Assembly: GCA_020629415.1 (NCBI GenBank)
Contig: JAHDDL010000015.1
Location: 1 to 64,000 of the forward strand
Length of the DNA: 64,000 nt
Direction: 5' to 3'
Source of the DNA: Maribacter sp.
GTDB taxonomy: Bacteria > Bacteroidota > Bacteroidia > Flavobacteriales > Flavobacteriaceae
The notes below the pieces were generated by a model. That model saw only the letters and a list, made by a program, of their open reading frames with translations. It had not been told where the DNA came from and searched no databases. The position numbers were made by a program, and so were the translations under genes. Position 1 is the stretch's first letter. Each line of letters starts with the position of its first letter. Positions 1-8,759 of this stretch are shown one piece after another.

Positions 1-35
1 ACAATGCCCCAAGGGACACTGTTCATAGCTCTGTC

Positions 36-44
36 GTTATCTGC
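36..44. repeat. left copy of 9-bp inverted repeat flanking the PIN-like gene
   Basis: GTTATCTGC at 36-44 is the reverse complement of GCAGATAAC at 1471-1479, just inside the 3' end of the PIN-like gene. The pair frames the gene almost exactly. A 9-bp match could be chance, so a boundary role (cassette or small mobile unit) is only inferred. Confidence 0.35.
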
Positions 45-69
45 AAGCTCAAAAAAACCACCAGTAAAC

Positions 70-1488
70 ATGATTAAAGTTTATTTTGACTGGAATGTCC
101 TCTCACAAATAAAAAATGGAGCACATTCGGAGTTGAAAGAAATCCTTTTAAATAATCACAATTTATTTGTTATTTTTTCTAGTTCTCATATAACTGATAT
201 ATCTGCTAGTTTGAGTGAAAATCAAAAACAACAGGAACTGATTAACTCGGACTTAGAGTTTATTTCAGAACTAACAGAGAACTATTGTTTATATAACAAT
301 GGAAAGGGAATTGTTTGTGAACAGTATCCACCTAAAGAGTTATTTGAGCAGACAATTGAAAGTAAAGACTCATTTAAAGATTTAAGTATTGAAGGATTAA
401 TGAAGACCTTCGAAGATGATGAAAAAACGAACAAGATAGTTAAACCATTGTTTGATTTACTTAAAAATCTACCATTAGATGATTCACTTAAAGAAGCTTT
501 CAAAAACCCGGAAAGCGCAGCAATAATTGAAAATATATTCCCTGGTTTAAAAGATAATCCTACAATGGGTGGGTTTTTCGAAAGTTTTTCTCAAATGAAT
601 ATAAATCTTAATGAAAATGATGGCTACAAGGAGTTAAGACAAACAATACAAAATGGTATGGGTATTAATAGGGATAAGATTTTTAATACTGAAAATCCAT
701 TTGATTTAATTGACAAAAGTTACGATAAACTTGGTATTACCGTTGACCAGTTCAAAAACAATGGCAAGTATGCCCCGAAATGGTTTAATGACATATCTAA
801 TGAATATCTAAAATTAGATATGCACGGTTATCAAGAAGATAAAGTAAACATTAAAAAAGGTAGAAAAGAAACTTTCAAGAATACAACAGAAGACGCGTTC
901 CACGCAGCATATGCGTCAACCTGCAATTTCTATGTTATTAATGATAAAAGGTCTTACAAGAAAACACTTAAAGTTTTTGAAAAATTAGATATAAATACTA
1001 GAGTTCAAAAACCTGAAGAATTTTTAGAATTTTATAAAAATTTCTTAGGCAATAAAGACCCTCAAACTGATTTAAACATTTTTCAAAACCGTTTGGAATC
1101 CAATGATTTTTATGAATCCGAAATTGATACAGGAAAATACAGAACATTTTACTTTCCATATTTCTTGTTTGGCTTTTTCAATAAATTAGCTACTTTCCAT
1201 CCTTTCGACGAGAATGAAGAATGGTCTGTTTTTTTAAGTCAAGACAAGCCAACTAATTGGTTTATAATAGATAAAGAAATAAGAGAATTAGTAAACCGCT
1301 TATTAGCAGCTTTCGGTCCTGATATAAATGCCGACGGACCTTTTAAAATGAGCGAATTTGATGATGGAAAGTGGCATGGAAGAAGATGGAAAATAGGCAA
1401 ATTTACTTTAAGACTAATTGCCGTCAATAATTACGTGCAATTATATTGGGATTTAGAAGCGGAAAAGCCAGCAGATAACAATACCTAA
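70..1488 (+). CDS. PIN-like domain protein (putative RNase-fold protein)
   Basis: This 472-residue cytosolic protein is probably a PIN-fold nuclease or a relative. The N-terminus reads IKVYFDWNVLSQI, a hydrophobic strand ending in an acidic residue (Asp7) as in PIN-like domains. Near residues 274-292 the motif TEDAFHAAYASTCNFYVIND matches the second half of a PIN active site (Asp275, Asp292). About 230 residues separate the halves, much more than in a toxin-type PIN protein, so the fold carries a large insertion. An in-frame ATG at position 4 would add 22 residues without family character; the ATG at 70 begins directly at the PIN strand and is preferred. No antitoxin gene is adjacent. The gene is AT-rich and flanked by small inverted repeats, suggesting an accessory origin. 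The nuclease role is inferred. Confidence 0.7.
   Translation: MIKVYFDWNVLSQIKNGAHSELKEILLNNHNLFVIFSSSHITDISASLSENQKQQELINSDLEFISELTENYCLYNNGKGIVCEQYPPKELFEQTIESKDSFKDLSIEGLMKTFEDDEKTNKIVKPLFDLLKNLPLDDSLKEAFKNPESAAIIENIFPGLKDNPTMGGFFESFSQMNINLNENDGYKELRQTIQNGMGINRDKIFNTENPFDLIDKSYDKLGITVDQFKNNGKYAPKWFNDISNEYLKLDMHGYQEDKVNIKKGRKETFKNTTEDAFHAAYASTCNFYVINDKRSYKKTLKVFEKLDINTRVQKPEEFLEFYKNFLGNKDPQTDLNIFQNRLESNDFYESEIDTGKYRTFYFPYFLFGFFNKLATFHPFDENEEWSVFLSQDKPTNWFIIDKEIRELVNRLLAAFGPDINADGPFKMSEFDDGKWHGRRWKIGKFTLRLIAVNNYVQLYWDLEAEKPADNNT
1471..1479. repeat. right copy of 9-bp inverted repeat flanking the PIN-like gene
   Basis: GCAGATAAC lies just before the stop codon of the PIN-like gene and is the inverse of GTTATCTGC at 36-44. 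It is followed within 40 bp by a large imperfect hairpin. Confidence 0.35.
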
Positions 1489-1518
1489 ACGTAATGCGGA
1501 CTTTAGGGCTAAACCAAA

Positions 1519-1617
1519 AGGTCTGCGTATATTTATGAAGTCGCTAAATCTTTGGGATTTAGCTTTGGACAAAAAAAATAAAACCAAACAATAAGCTTTA
1601 GCTTCATGTGCAGACCT
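1519..1617. other. large imperfect hairpin, attC-like in size
   Basis: AGGTCTGC at 1519-1526 pairs with GCAGACCT at 1610-1617. Inside it ATGAAG (1535-1540) pairs with CTTCAT (1602-1607), and GCTAAATC (1543-1550) pairs with GATTTAGC (1556-1563). The whole forms a roughly 100-nt bulged cruciform between the PIN-like gene and the isochorismatase gene. Its size and bulged shape recall an integron attC site, but I cannot find convincing core sites at its ends. It could also be a transcript end structure or a decayed mobile-element end. Confidence 0.45.
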
Positions 1618-1713
1618 GGTTGCCGACAGACAGGCGGAAACGAAAAGTTTGATTGCCTCAGCACTACGCTTAGAAGAGCGGTTGTGTGTCATTATAACTG
1701 AACAAACATCAAA

Positions 1714-2280
1714 ATGAAATTAAGAGATAATAATCCAGTTTTAATCCTTGTGGATGTTCAAAAAGCTTTTTTGGAAGAAGATTATTGGGGAGGAAATAGA
1801 AATAATAAAAACGCTGAAATCATTTGCGGAGAAATACTAGGGAAATGGCGTGAATTAAATTTGCCTATATTTCATATTAGGCACAGCTCTACAAATCCAC
1901 AATCGAAACTCAATGAACAAAATAAAGGATTTGAATTTAACGAAAATGTTCTACCTGAGAAAAATGAACCTGTAATAACGAAAAGTGTAAATAGTGCTTT
2001 TATAGGAACCAATTTAAAGGAGCAATTGGACGGATTAGGAATTAAAACCGTGGTAATAGTCGGAATTACTACAAATCACTGTGTATCTACCACGACACGA
2101 ATGGCAGGTAACTTTGGCTATGAGACTTATTTAATTTCCGACGCAACAGCTACTTTTGACAGAATTGGAATTAACGGAGAAAAATACAGCTCTGAAATAA
2201 TACATTTAACAACCCTTGCAAATTTGAGTGAGGAATTTGCAACTGTTTGGGATTCTGAAAAACTATTGAATGAAATATAA
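1714..2280 (+). CDS. isochorismatase-family cysteine hydrolase
   Basis: This 188-residue cytosolic enzyme belongs to the isochorismatase-like hydrolases, which cleave amide or ether bonds through a Cys-Asp-Lys triad. The triad is visible: Asp14 in ILVDVQKAF, Lys90 in ITKSVNSAF and Cys123 in GITTNHCVSTT, with the cis-peptide segment just before the cysteine. Length is normal for the family. The substrate cannot be read from sequence; nicotinamidase and isochorismatase are the best-known members, but many are general amidases. It stands alone, with the structured spacer upstream and about 300 bp of empty sequence downstream. Confidence 0.88.
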   Translation: MKLRDNNPVLILVDVQKAFLEEDYWGGNRNNKNAEIICGEILGKWRELNLPIFHIRHSSTNPQSKLNEQNKGFEFNENVLPEKNEPVITKSVNSAFIGTNLKEQLDGLGIKTVVIVGITTNHCVSTTTRMAGNFGYETYLISDATATFDRIGINGEKYSSEIIHLTTLANLSEEFATVWDSEKLLNEI

Positions 2281-2596
2281 AAACTATAGATTGCTTCACT
2301 ATTTCTTAACGAGTTATAAATACAAAAATCAGGAGTATTTACCTTAGTATTTAAAATAATTCACGGTCCCATTAAAAAGCAGCTTTAGTATTATATATAA
2401 TATCCTATTTATTTAATATGAATACTATGAAAAAGTAATTTTAAATCACTAAATTACAGTAGTTTAGAACAAAGCATGTTTATTAATATTAGATGAAGTA
2501 AAAAAGTTCCCATAGTATTTGTAACTAACTATATTATTCCCCCATTTGTGGCAAGAGACCAATTGAGTAGAATAATAACCAATAAATACATAAATT
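2281..2596. other. intergenic spacer with no recognisable feature
   Basis: This 316-bp AT-rich stretch shows no convincing ORF, RNA gene or strong hairpin. It probably carries the promoter of the SnoaL-like gene, but no full TTG/TAnnTTTG pair was found. Confidence 0.5.
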
Positions 2597-3130
2597 ATGA
2601 GAACTATTAAAATGATTATGCTTTTTACGCTTGCCGTGCTGTTCACTCCGCAAATTAGCACTGCACAAGAAATTTCAGCTACTATGGACTTTGAGAACGC
2701 TGAAGCCAATGTAACTACCGTGTCAAATTATGTAAATGCAGTACAGAATGGAGATGTGCAAACTATGGTGGCGCAATTAGCGGACGATGCCAAAATTTAT
2801 GGCCTCTCTGGGAGTTTTGCTCAAGAAATGAATCCCGCTCAGTTAGCTGAATATTATAAGGAGAGCTTTGAAACCACTAAACATTCAATTGACGAAAACA
2901 CGTCTTATGCCCCCATAAAAGTAACTGGAGGAATCAATGAGGGCGAATGGGTAATGGTTTGGACAACCGATACCATATCCAATAAAAAAACCGGGCAAAA
3001 GATAATGATACCAGCGCAGGTAACCTGCTTTTTAAAAGATGGGAAAATTACGATGATGGCGCATTACTATGATCAATTGAATGTCATGACATCAATGGGG
3101 TACACCCTACAACCGCCATCACAAGAATAA
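2597..3130 (+). CDS. secreted SnoaL-like (NTF2-fold) protein
   Basis: This 177-residue protein starts with a typical signal peptide (KMIMLFTLAVLFTPQISTAQ, cleavage near residue 24). The mature part looks like one SnoaL/NTF2-like domain: a first helix with VSNYVNAVQNGDVQTMVAQLADDAKIYG, then strands ending GEWVMVWTTDTI and GKITMMAHYYDQ. Members of this fold bind small molecules or act as isomerases or cyclases, and many secreted ones have no known role. It is monocistronic and followed by a clear terminator. A related NTF2-like pair occurs in the propeller protein near 27 kb. Confidence 0.8.
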   Translation: MRTIKMIMLFTLAVLFTPQISTAQEISATMDFENAEANVTTVSNYVNAVQNGDVQTMVAQLADDAKIYGLSGSFAQEMNPAQLAEYYKESFETTKHSIDENTSYAPIKVTGGINEGEWVMVWTTDTISNKKTGQKIMIPAQVTCFLKDGKITMMAHYYDQLNVMTSMGYTLQPPSQE

Positions 3131-3151
3131 GAACTCCCTTTATTAATGTTT

Positions 3152-3178
3152 AAACCCAGAAGCTTCTTCTGGGTTTTT
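3152..3178 (+). terminator. rho-independent terminator after the SnoaL-like gene
   Basis: AAACCCAGAAG (3152-3162) pairs perfectly with CTTCTGGGTTT (3166-3176) around a CTT loop, followed by a T run. It lies 22 bp past the stop codon. Confidence 0.9.
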
Positions 3179-3411
3179 CATTTGTAATGTACTCATCTAA
3201 CATTACTTTGTTGAATGAAAAGTACAACGAAATACCCCTTACAGACCCTATTTAAATCTTACCTTTTATACCCACTTATGCATACTTTTTAAAGGAAATT
3301 TAGGAGCTATTTTAAATCAAAACTTTATTTTTAAATGATAATTCACAAAAGAATTATTTAATGAAAATGCGAATGGACTTAAACTTTACTGAAATACTTT
3401 GTTCATAAACG

Positions 3412-3425
3412 AGAACAACTGTTCT
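3412..3425. promoter_or_regulatory. 14-bp inverted repeat upstream of the GNAT gene
   Basis: AGAACA-AC-TGTTCT is a perfect dyad 48 bp before the GNAT start. It is a plausible operator, but no linked regulator gene is seen. The rest of the 343-bp gap (3131-3473) holds only the terminator above. Confidence 0.35.
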
Positions 3426-3473
3426 ATACTTTAGTTCATTCCATGACAGCAATTAAAAAGTGTAAACAACAAA

Positions 3474-3917
3474 ATGAAAATTAGAGAAGTACAAAAAAAC
3501 GATTTTACCATTTCAACGGATAAGAACAAGCTAGATGTTGAAAATATTCACAAATTTCTTTCAAACGAAACCGACTGGGCAAATGGAATTCCTATCCATA
3601 CGTTGAAAACATCCATTGAAAACTCTTTAAATTTTGGGGTGTACTACAAAAACAGGCAAATTGGTTTTGCAAGAATAATCAGTGACTTTTCTACCATTGC
3701 CTATTTAGGTGATGTTTATATTTTAAAGGAATTTAGGGGAAAGGGATTAAGTAAATGGTTGATGAACGAAATAACGGAACATCCTAACCTTCAAGGATTA
3801 AGACGCTGGATTTTATTAACTGACACGGCTGAGTGGCTTTATGAAAAATTTGGTTTTACAGAATTACCAAATCCTAAATTGTATATGGAGAAGCATAATC
3901 CAAATGTATATAAGTAA
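3474..3917 (+). CDS. GNAT-family N-acetyltransferase
   Basis: This is a small cytosolic acetyltransferase of 147 residues with the GNAT fold. The acetyl-CoA binding motif is seen in GDVYILKEFRGKGLSKWLM (R/Q-x-x-G-x-G/A type, here RGKGLS), followed by the C-terminal WLYEKFGF strand-helix typical of the family. The acceptor substrate is unknown. The ATG is in a good position after an AT-rich leader, and a 14-bp dyad lies upstream. It is not in an operon with clear partners. Confidence 0.9.
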   Translation: MKIREVQKNDFTISTDKNKLDVENIHKFLSNETDWANGIPIHTLKTSIENSLNFGVYYKNRQIGFARIISDFSTIAYLGDVYILKEFRGKGLSKWLMNEITEHPNLQGLRRWILLTDTAEWLYEKFGFTELPNPKLYMEKHNPNVYK

Positions 3918-3985
3918 AAACGAAAGGTTCTTTACTTCCGTATGATGCTTATCCAAGCTATTATCTGTATTTAAAAAATGAAATT

Positions 3986-4315
3986 ATGGACGTATTTAAA
4001 CTAGTAATAGAATGGGCAAAAGCCGAAGTATTCTCAACACGTTTCTTTATTTTCTTTGCAATTGGCTTTTTTATAGCAAGTGTAGGATTTTGGCAATTGG
4101 GAAAAACAGACTTAGCAAAGGCATATATCATTCCAACGCTAGTAGTAGGTATCTTACTCTTAATAATTGGTAGCGGCACTAACTACGCCAATAATAAAAG
4201 AATTAAACAATTTGAAAAGGATTTTTATACCGACGAAACTGCCTTTTATCAGTCCGAAATTGAACGTTCTGAATCCACTATTAAGCAAATTGGACTACGA
4301 TGGTATCCGTTGTAA
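3986..4315 (+). CDS. small two-helix membrane protein, possibly C-terminally truncated
   Basis: This 109-residue protein has two likely membrane helices, roughly residues 17-40 (FSTRFFIFFAIGFFIASVGFW) and 48-66 (IIPTLVVGILLLIIGSG), then a charged cytosolic tail. I do not recognise a named family. The tail ends abruptly in IGLRWYPL after a charged helix, and the next frame continues open with hydrophobic residues, so a frameshifted longer gene is possible but unproven. A second tiny membrane ORF follows closely. Confidence 0.6.
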   Translation: MDVFKLVIEWAKAEVFSTRFFIFFAIGFFIASVGFWQLGKTDLAKAYIIPTLVVGILLLIIGSGTNYANNKRIKQFEKDFYTDETAFYQSEIERSESTIKQIGLRWYPL

Positions 4316-4351
4316 TTGTCAACATCATTATTTTACCTAATCCACCACAAA

Positions 4352-4498
4352 ATGAAAAATTTATTCACTCTTCAAAATTTAAAATTCATATTAGGTTTCG
4401 CGACCGCATTTATTATTTATGATGCCTTTGCAAAAGATGAGATTGACTGGGTAAAAGCAATTGTTGTGGCCATTTTGTCTGTGGTTATAATTTATTGA
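4352..4498 (+). CDS. very small membrane protein
   Basis: Starting at the ATG at 4352 (an upstream TTG at 4316 is less likely), this 48-residue ORF encodes two short hydrophobic stretches: FILGFATAFIIYDAF and VKAIVVAILSVVIIY. The charged turn AKDEIDW separates them. No family is recognised. It lies 36 bp after the preceding small membrane gene and may be co-transcribed. Confidence 0.5.
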   Translation: MKNLFTLQNLKFILGFATAFIIYDAFAKDEIDWVKAIVVAILSVVIIY

Positions 4499-4639
4499 GT
4501 TAAGCACGTAATAGATTACATCTTTAGAATTTGTACTAGTTTCTTTTCTTACAATTAAATAATAGGGATTTAATGTTAGGTTAAAACGTTGGTATCTAAA
4601 TTGTTCTAATTTTAATTAGTTTGCAATATCATCGTTATA

Positions 4640-5947
4640 ATGAAGATTTTAAATTTTTCGCTACCGTATAGTACAAAGATTTTAGGCTTGATACTTTTAA
4701 TAATAGTATGCATTTCATGTTCAGAAAAAAATAATGACGATATCTTCGAAGCTGATGATAATGAACAAATAGACAATGATAAACTCATAGTTTCCGGTAA
4801 GCCAGAAAATAATGATTTTATAGTAACCGCATCTTATGAGAGTCTGTTCACCGTAGATGCTAAAACAGGGAAAGAAACACTTGTATATACATTTTCCGAT
4901 CAAACAGATGTGGAAAAACTTGCAGATTATGATGAAGGCAACCTATTTGTTACTACCGATGATAATAGTGTAAACGCAATAAATCTTGCCAACAAAAATC
5001 TACTGTGGAGTACTCCAATGCTAAATTATGATACGAGTAGTTATGGGATAACGCCACCTGCCTGTGTAGATGGCATATGCTATGCATCGGGTACTTATGG
5101 AGTTGTTGTAGCTTTAGATCAAAATACTGGAGAACTTTTATGGTATTATTCAACGGATCCAGATGGGGATTTGGATGATGCTTTAAACGAGAATAGAACA
5201 CCTGTAGTTCATGACGGTAGGGTATTTGTAATGTCTGAAGAAAGCTTTTATGGGTATTTCCCTACCTATCTGCATATTTTAGATAAAGAAACTGGGCAAT
5301 TATTACAAAAGATTGAATTTCCAGAAGACATAGAAGTTATCAATGAACCGTTGATAGTAAATAACATCCTTTACATATCAGCTAAAAATCTATATGCTAT
5401 AGATTTACAAAGCCTAGAAGTTATATGGATTTTTGAAGCTGAAAAACTAGGCGATATAAATATTTTAAACAATAGTTTGGTGGTACAAGGGGAGCCAACG
5501 AGGGATACGGTTTATTCTTCACTTTTCTGTCTTGATTCACAGACAGGTGAATTACAATGGGAAATTGAAACTGGTTTTAAGGCCACATGGTCACCAATTA
5601 TTGTGGAGAATGTTGTTTATGGGCTTTATGATCAGGGTAATAGTTTAACTTTTAATGATTTAAGACCATATGCAGTTTCTTTGAGCAATGGAGAACAACT
5701 TTGGTTTAGGGATGATATCTCCGTTGATAACAGTCCCGTTTACGCAAATGGACAATTGTTTTATCATGGGCATGCCATTAATTATACTGATGAAACTAAA
5801 GATAATTCAGGTATAATGGCATTGAACGCGAATAATGGGAATATAGATTGGTTAAATCCTGCTTTTAGGTTTGGTACATCAATGGCTCCATTAGTAGTAG
5901 GTCAAAACGGTGTATTTGGTCCATCTTATTATAGAGGAGGAAATTGA
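4640..5947 (+). CDS. PQQ-like beta-propeller lipoprotein
   Basis: This 435-residue protein begins with a lipoprotein signal whose lipobox is IVCISC, so it is probably anchored in an envelope membrane. The mature part is built of repeated blades such as VDAKTGKETLVYTF, LDQNTGELLWYYST, LDKETGQLLQKIEF, LDSQTGELQWEIET and LNANNGNIDWLNPA, the signature of PQQ-binding-like propellers. No quinoprotein dehydrogenase catalytic domain is visible, so a binding or assembly role is more likely than catalysis. It is monocistronic. Confidence 0.85.
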   Translation: MKILNFSLPYSTKILGLILLIIVCISCSEKNNDDIFEADDNEQIDNDKLIVSGKPENNDFIVTASYESLFTVDAKTGKETLVYTFSDQTDVEKLADYDEGNLFVTTDDNSVNAINLANKNLLWSTPMLNYDTSSYGITPPACVDGICYASGTYGVVVALDQNTGELLWYYSTDPDGDLDDALNENRTPVVHDGRVFVMSEESFYGYFPTYLHILDKETGQLLQKIEFPEDIEVINEPLIVNNILYISAKNLYAIDLQSLEVIWIFEAEKLGDINILNNSLVVQGEPTRDTVYSSLFCLDSQTGELQWEIETGFKATWSPIIVENVVYGLYDQGNSLTFNDLRPYAVSLSNGEQLWFRDDISVDNSPVYANGQLFYHGHAINYTDETKDNSGIMALNANNGNIDWLNPAFRFGTSMAPLVVGQNGVFGPSYYRGGN

Positions 5948-6024
5948 ACATGCACCTATTCTAGTCTTCCGGTACTTGTCTTGACGCAATGGTAGATGAA
6001 TATTTTCTAAAAGCATTGTTCTAA

Positions 6025-6055
6025 TTGATAGGCTTAAAAAATAGGATTAAATTTG
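6025..6055 (+). promoter_or_regulatory. candidate Bacteroidota promoter for the CstA-family gene
   Basis: TTG at 6025-6027 and TAAATTTG at 6048-6055 are 20 bp apart, fitting the TTG-N17-23-TAnnTTTG pattern. The predicted leader is about 95 nt long. Confidence 0.5.
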
Positions 6056-6156
6056 CTTCGACCTTAGGCTAGAAAATTCTTCTTACTCCTATACCGGTCA
6101 CTAGTTAAAGCAAACATTCAATTCAATTCATTTTATACCAAGTCTAAAACAACCTC

Positions 6157-7569
6157 ATGATTACATTTATTACGGCACTGGTTTTATTGGTATTGGGGTA
6201 TATGTTCTACGGTAAGTTCGTGGATAAAACCTTTCAACCCATTGAAACTAAAGATACTCCTGCACACACTATGGAAGATGGGGTAGACTTTGTGCCCATG
6301 AACAGTAATAGAAATGCATTTATTCAAATTTTGAATATTGCAGGGGTAGGTCCTATTTTTGGTCCCATATTGGGTGCTTTGTACGGTCCCATAGCCTTTA
6401 TTTGGATCGTGCTTGGATCTATCTTTGCAGGTGCCGTTCATGATTACCTAACCGGTATGATTTCCTTACGTTTTGGCGGTGCACACTTGCCGGCATTGGC
6501 ATCGCGGTTTTTAGGCAAATCATTTAGTCACGTGGTTAATTTCTTTGCCCTATTACTTTTAATATTGGTGGGAACCGTTTTTGTAACCGCACCCGCAAAT
6601 ATGATCAATGATGTTATTGGTACGGAAACTAATTATTTGACCATAGTTCTTTTTGCCATATTCTTTTATTACATAATCGCAACCTTATTGCCCATAGATA
6701 AGATCATAGGTAAAATTTATCCTGTACTTGGTTTGTTGCTCATATTAAGTGCCATTGGTATTTGCATAGGTATGTTCGTTATTGGAAATCCTATTCCAGA
6801 GCTTACGTTTCAAAATATGCATCCGCAGAACATTCCTTATTTTCCGGTTATTTTCTTAACAATATCCTGTGGTGCATTATCGGGTTTTCATGCCACGCAA
6901 TCGCCCATTATTTCGCGCACCATCAATAATGAGAAAGACGGAAGAAAAGTATTTTATGGCATGATGATTCTTGAGGCTGCCATTGCCATGGTATGGGCAG
7001 CGGCATCCATGAGTATTTTAGATGGAGATCAGTTAAATGAGCTTTTGCAAAACGGAGGGCCTACTGCCGTGGTAAACAAAATCGCCATTTTTTCATTAGG
7101 AAGCATTGGCGGTACCATTGCTGTATTGGGTGTTATTGTGCTACCCATAACATCAGGAGATACTTCTTTTAGGGCTGCACGTATGATTATTGCCGATTAT
7201 TTGAAGATAGACCAAAAAGTATTGAAGAATCGGTTTATGGTGGCTATTCCGTTGTTTATCATCTCTTTTATTTTAACCAACATGGATTTTCAGTTATTGT
7301 GGAGGTATTTTTCATGGGCAAACCAAGTTACGGCTGCCATTGCCCTGTGGATCGGAGCAGTTTACTTGTATCAAAATAAAACGTATTATTTTATTGCCTT
7401 GCTGCCCGCATTTTTTATTACCAGTGTTGTGGGGTCTTACATATTCTATGACCCCAATGTTGGGTTGGGATTGGATATCGTACTATCCAATTGTATAGGT
7501 ATCGGAATTTCTATTTTGCTGACGGTGTTGTTTTTTATGAAATTGAAAGATAGAAATAGTACTTTATGA
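6157..7569 (+). CDS. CstA-family carbon starvation / peptide transporter
   Basis: This 470-residue inner-membrane protein of a dozen or so helices belongs to the CstA family, whose studied members import peptides or pyruvate. Family segments seen include NIAGVGPIFGPILGALYGP near residue 60, VHDYLTGMISLRFGGAHLP near 95-115, and SGFHATQSPIISRTINNEKDGRKVFYGMM near residue 250. It is shorter than E. coli CstA (about 700 residues) but of the size usual for Bacteroidota. The substrate cannot be assigned. A promoter-like element lies upstream, and a DUF6090-type gene follows after 36 bp. Confidence 0.9.
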   Translation: MITFITALVLLVLGYMFYGKFVDKTFQPIETKDTPAHTMEDGVDFVPMNSNRNAFIQILNIAGVGPIFGPILGALYGPIAFIWIVLGSIFAGAVHDYLTGMISLRFGGAHLPALASRFLGKSFSHVVNFFALLLLILVGTVFVTAPANMINDVIGTETNYLTIVLFAIFFYYIIATLLPIDKIIGKIYPVLGLLLILSAIGICIGMFVIGNPIPELTFQNMHPQNIPYFPVIFLTISCGALSGFHATQSPIISRTINNEKDGRKVFYGMMILEAAIAMVWAAASMSILDGDQLNELLQNGGPTAVVNKIAIFSLGSIGGTIAVLGVIVLPITSGDTSFRAARMIIADYLKIDQKVLKNRFMVAIPLFIISFILTNMDFQLLWRYFSWANQVTAAIALWIGAVYLYQNKTYYFIALLPAFFITSVVGSYIFYDPNVGLGLDIVLSNCIGIGISILLTVLFFMKLKDRNSTL

Positions 7570-7605
7570 GCAAATAGAAATTTACTGACAACCAAAGCTT
7601 ATAAT

Positions 7606-8148
7606 ATGAATAAAACTATCATAGAATTTTTTAAAGAGATAATTACCATTATAGTCGGTATTTTAATTGCTCTCTATATCAATAATTGGAAAGAAGATCG
7701 AAAAGATGCAAAGTATATAGATCGGATATTTATATCAATGAATAAAGAGTTGAGAGAAACCAATGACGATATAGATGAAAAATTAATTAAGCAAAGAACT
7801 TTAATCGATTCTCTGAATTTTTATATGAAAGATGATGAGTTATCGTTAAGCAAGGTAATAGAAAAGTCAGAAGGTATTTTTGTTCCACTAATTAAACTTA
7901 ATTCTTGGAAAGCTATTTCTAATTCTAAAATTGAATTGATAGAATATGATAAAATATCTGTCTTGTCAGATATTGAGGAACAAAAGGAACTTTTGAAAAT
8001 GAAAGCGGATAAACTTATAGATTTTATATACGTGAATTATAAAGAGACCGGAGAAATTAAAAAGGAGTTTTTAAAAGTATACATGTTAGAGATTATAAGT
8101 ACTGAAATCGATCTTCAAAAAGACATTCAAAAAATAATTGTTGAATAG
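7606..8148 (+). CDS. DUF6090-like single-pass membrane protein
   Basis: This 180-residue protein has one N-terminal membrane helix (FFKEIITIIVGILIALYINNW) followed by the charged KEDRK stretch typical of DUF6090 proteins. A long, mostly helical soluble region rich in Lys and Glu follows. The function of the family is unknown. It follows the CstA gene closely and may share its transcript. Confidence 0.75.
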   Translation: MNKTIIEFFKEIITIIVGILIALYINNWKEDRKDAKYIDRIFISMNKELRETNDDIDEKLIKQRTLIDSLNFYMKDDELSLSKVIEKSEGIFVPLIKLNSWKAISNSKIELIEYDKISVLSDIEEQKELLKMKADKLIDFIYVNYKETGEIKKEFLKVYMLEIISTEIDLQKDIQKIIVE

Positions 8149-8192
8149 AACTTAAAATCACATCCTTAAAACATTAGAACTAAAGAATAAAA

Positions 8193-8588
8193 TTGATTAA
8201 AATACTAAAAAAGCTATCCTGGTTCATTCTTTATCTACTGTTCAATGCGTTTCTGTTTATAAATGAATTAAAAGTATGGTTTAAAAGAGATACTTCTGGC
8301 TACAGCGGCGGCAGTGGTCTTGAGACTGTAGAAGATATTTTAGAAGCCATTAGTGCCATGTTCAATATCTTGGAAAGTATTGCCATGATCGGTTATTTTT
8401 ATGTAACCGTAGCTTTGGCTATTTTAGCCTTAGTACTATTTATACCGGTGCAGGTGTATTATATAAAACCGAAATTTACAAACCGCAGTAAGAAATTTTG
8501 GTATGGTTTATTGGCTTCTTTTGCGGTAGTGCTAGTATTGAAATTACTGCTATATGCTTGGGTTTTTGTAGACGAAAACTACCTGTAA
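8193..8588 (+). CDS. small integral membrane protein
   Basis: This 131-residue ORF uses a TTG start at 8193; no ATG is available before the first helix. Three likely membrane helices lie near residues 7-24, 62-87 and 106-126, with a Gly/Ser-rich loop (SGYSGGSG) between the first and second. No family is recognised. It follows the DUF6090-like gene by 44 bp. Confidence 0.6.
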   Translation: MIKILKKLSWFILYLLFNAFLFINELKVWFKRDTSGYSGGSGLETVEDILEAISAMFNILESIAMIGYFYVTVALAILALVLFIPVQVYYIKPKFTNRSKKFWYGLLASFAVVLVLKLLLYAWVFVDENYL

Positions 8589-8759
8589 AACCTAGCCAGC
8601 TGGATAAATATAGACTGGCTGCACTCATGTAAGGATCCCATTTGTCCAATGCTATAATAAACACATGGAAAGCCTACTGGTCCATTGGAAAGAAATAGAA
8701 ACAGGAAATAGTGCTTTTTAAGTACTTAGAAAAAATTACGGATAATAAACATTAAAATC

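Noticed and set aside
4-69. In-frame extension of the PIN-like gene to an ATG at position 4
   Set aside because: The added 22 residues have no family character, and the ATG at 70 begins exactly at the PIN strand.
1489-1713. True integron attC site
   Set aside because: The hairpin has the right size, but GTTRRRY and RYYYAAC cores could not be placed convincingly and no integrase gene is seen.
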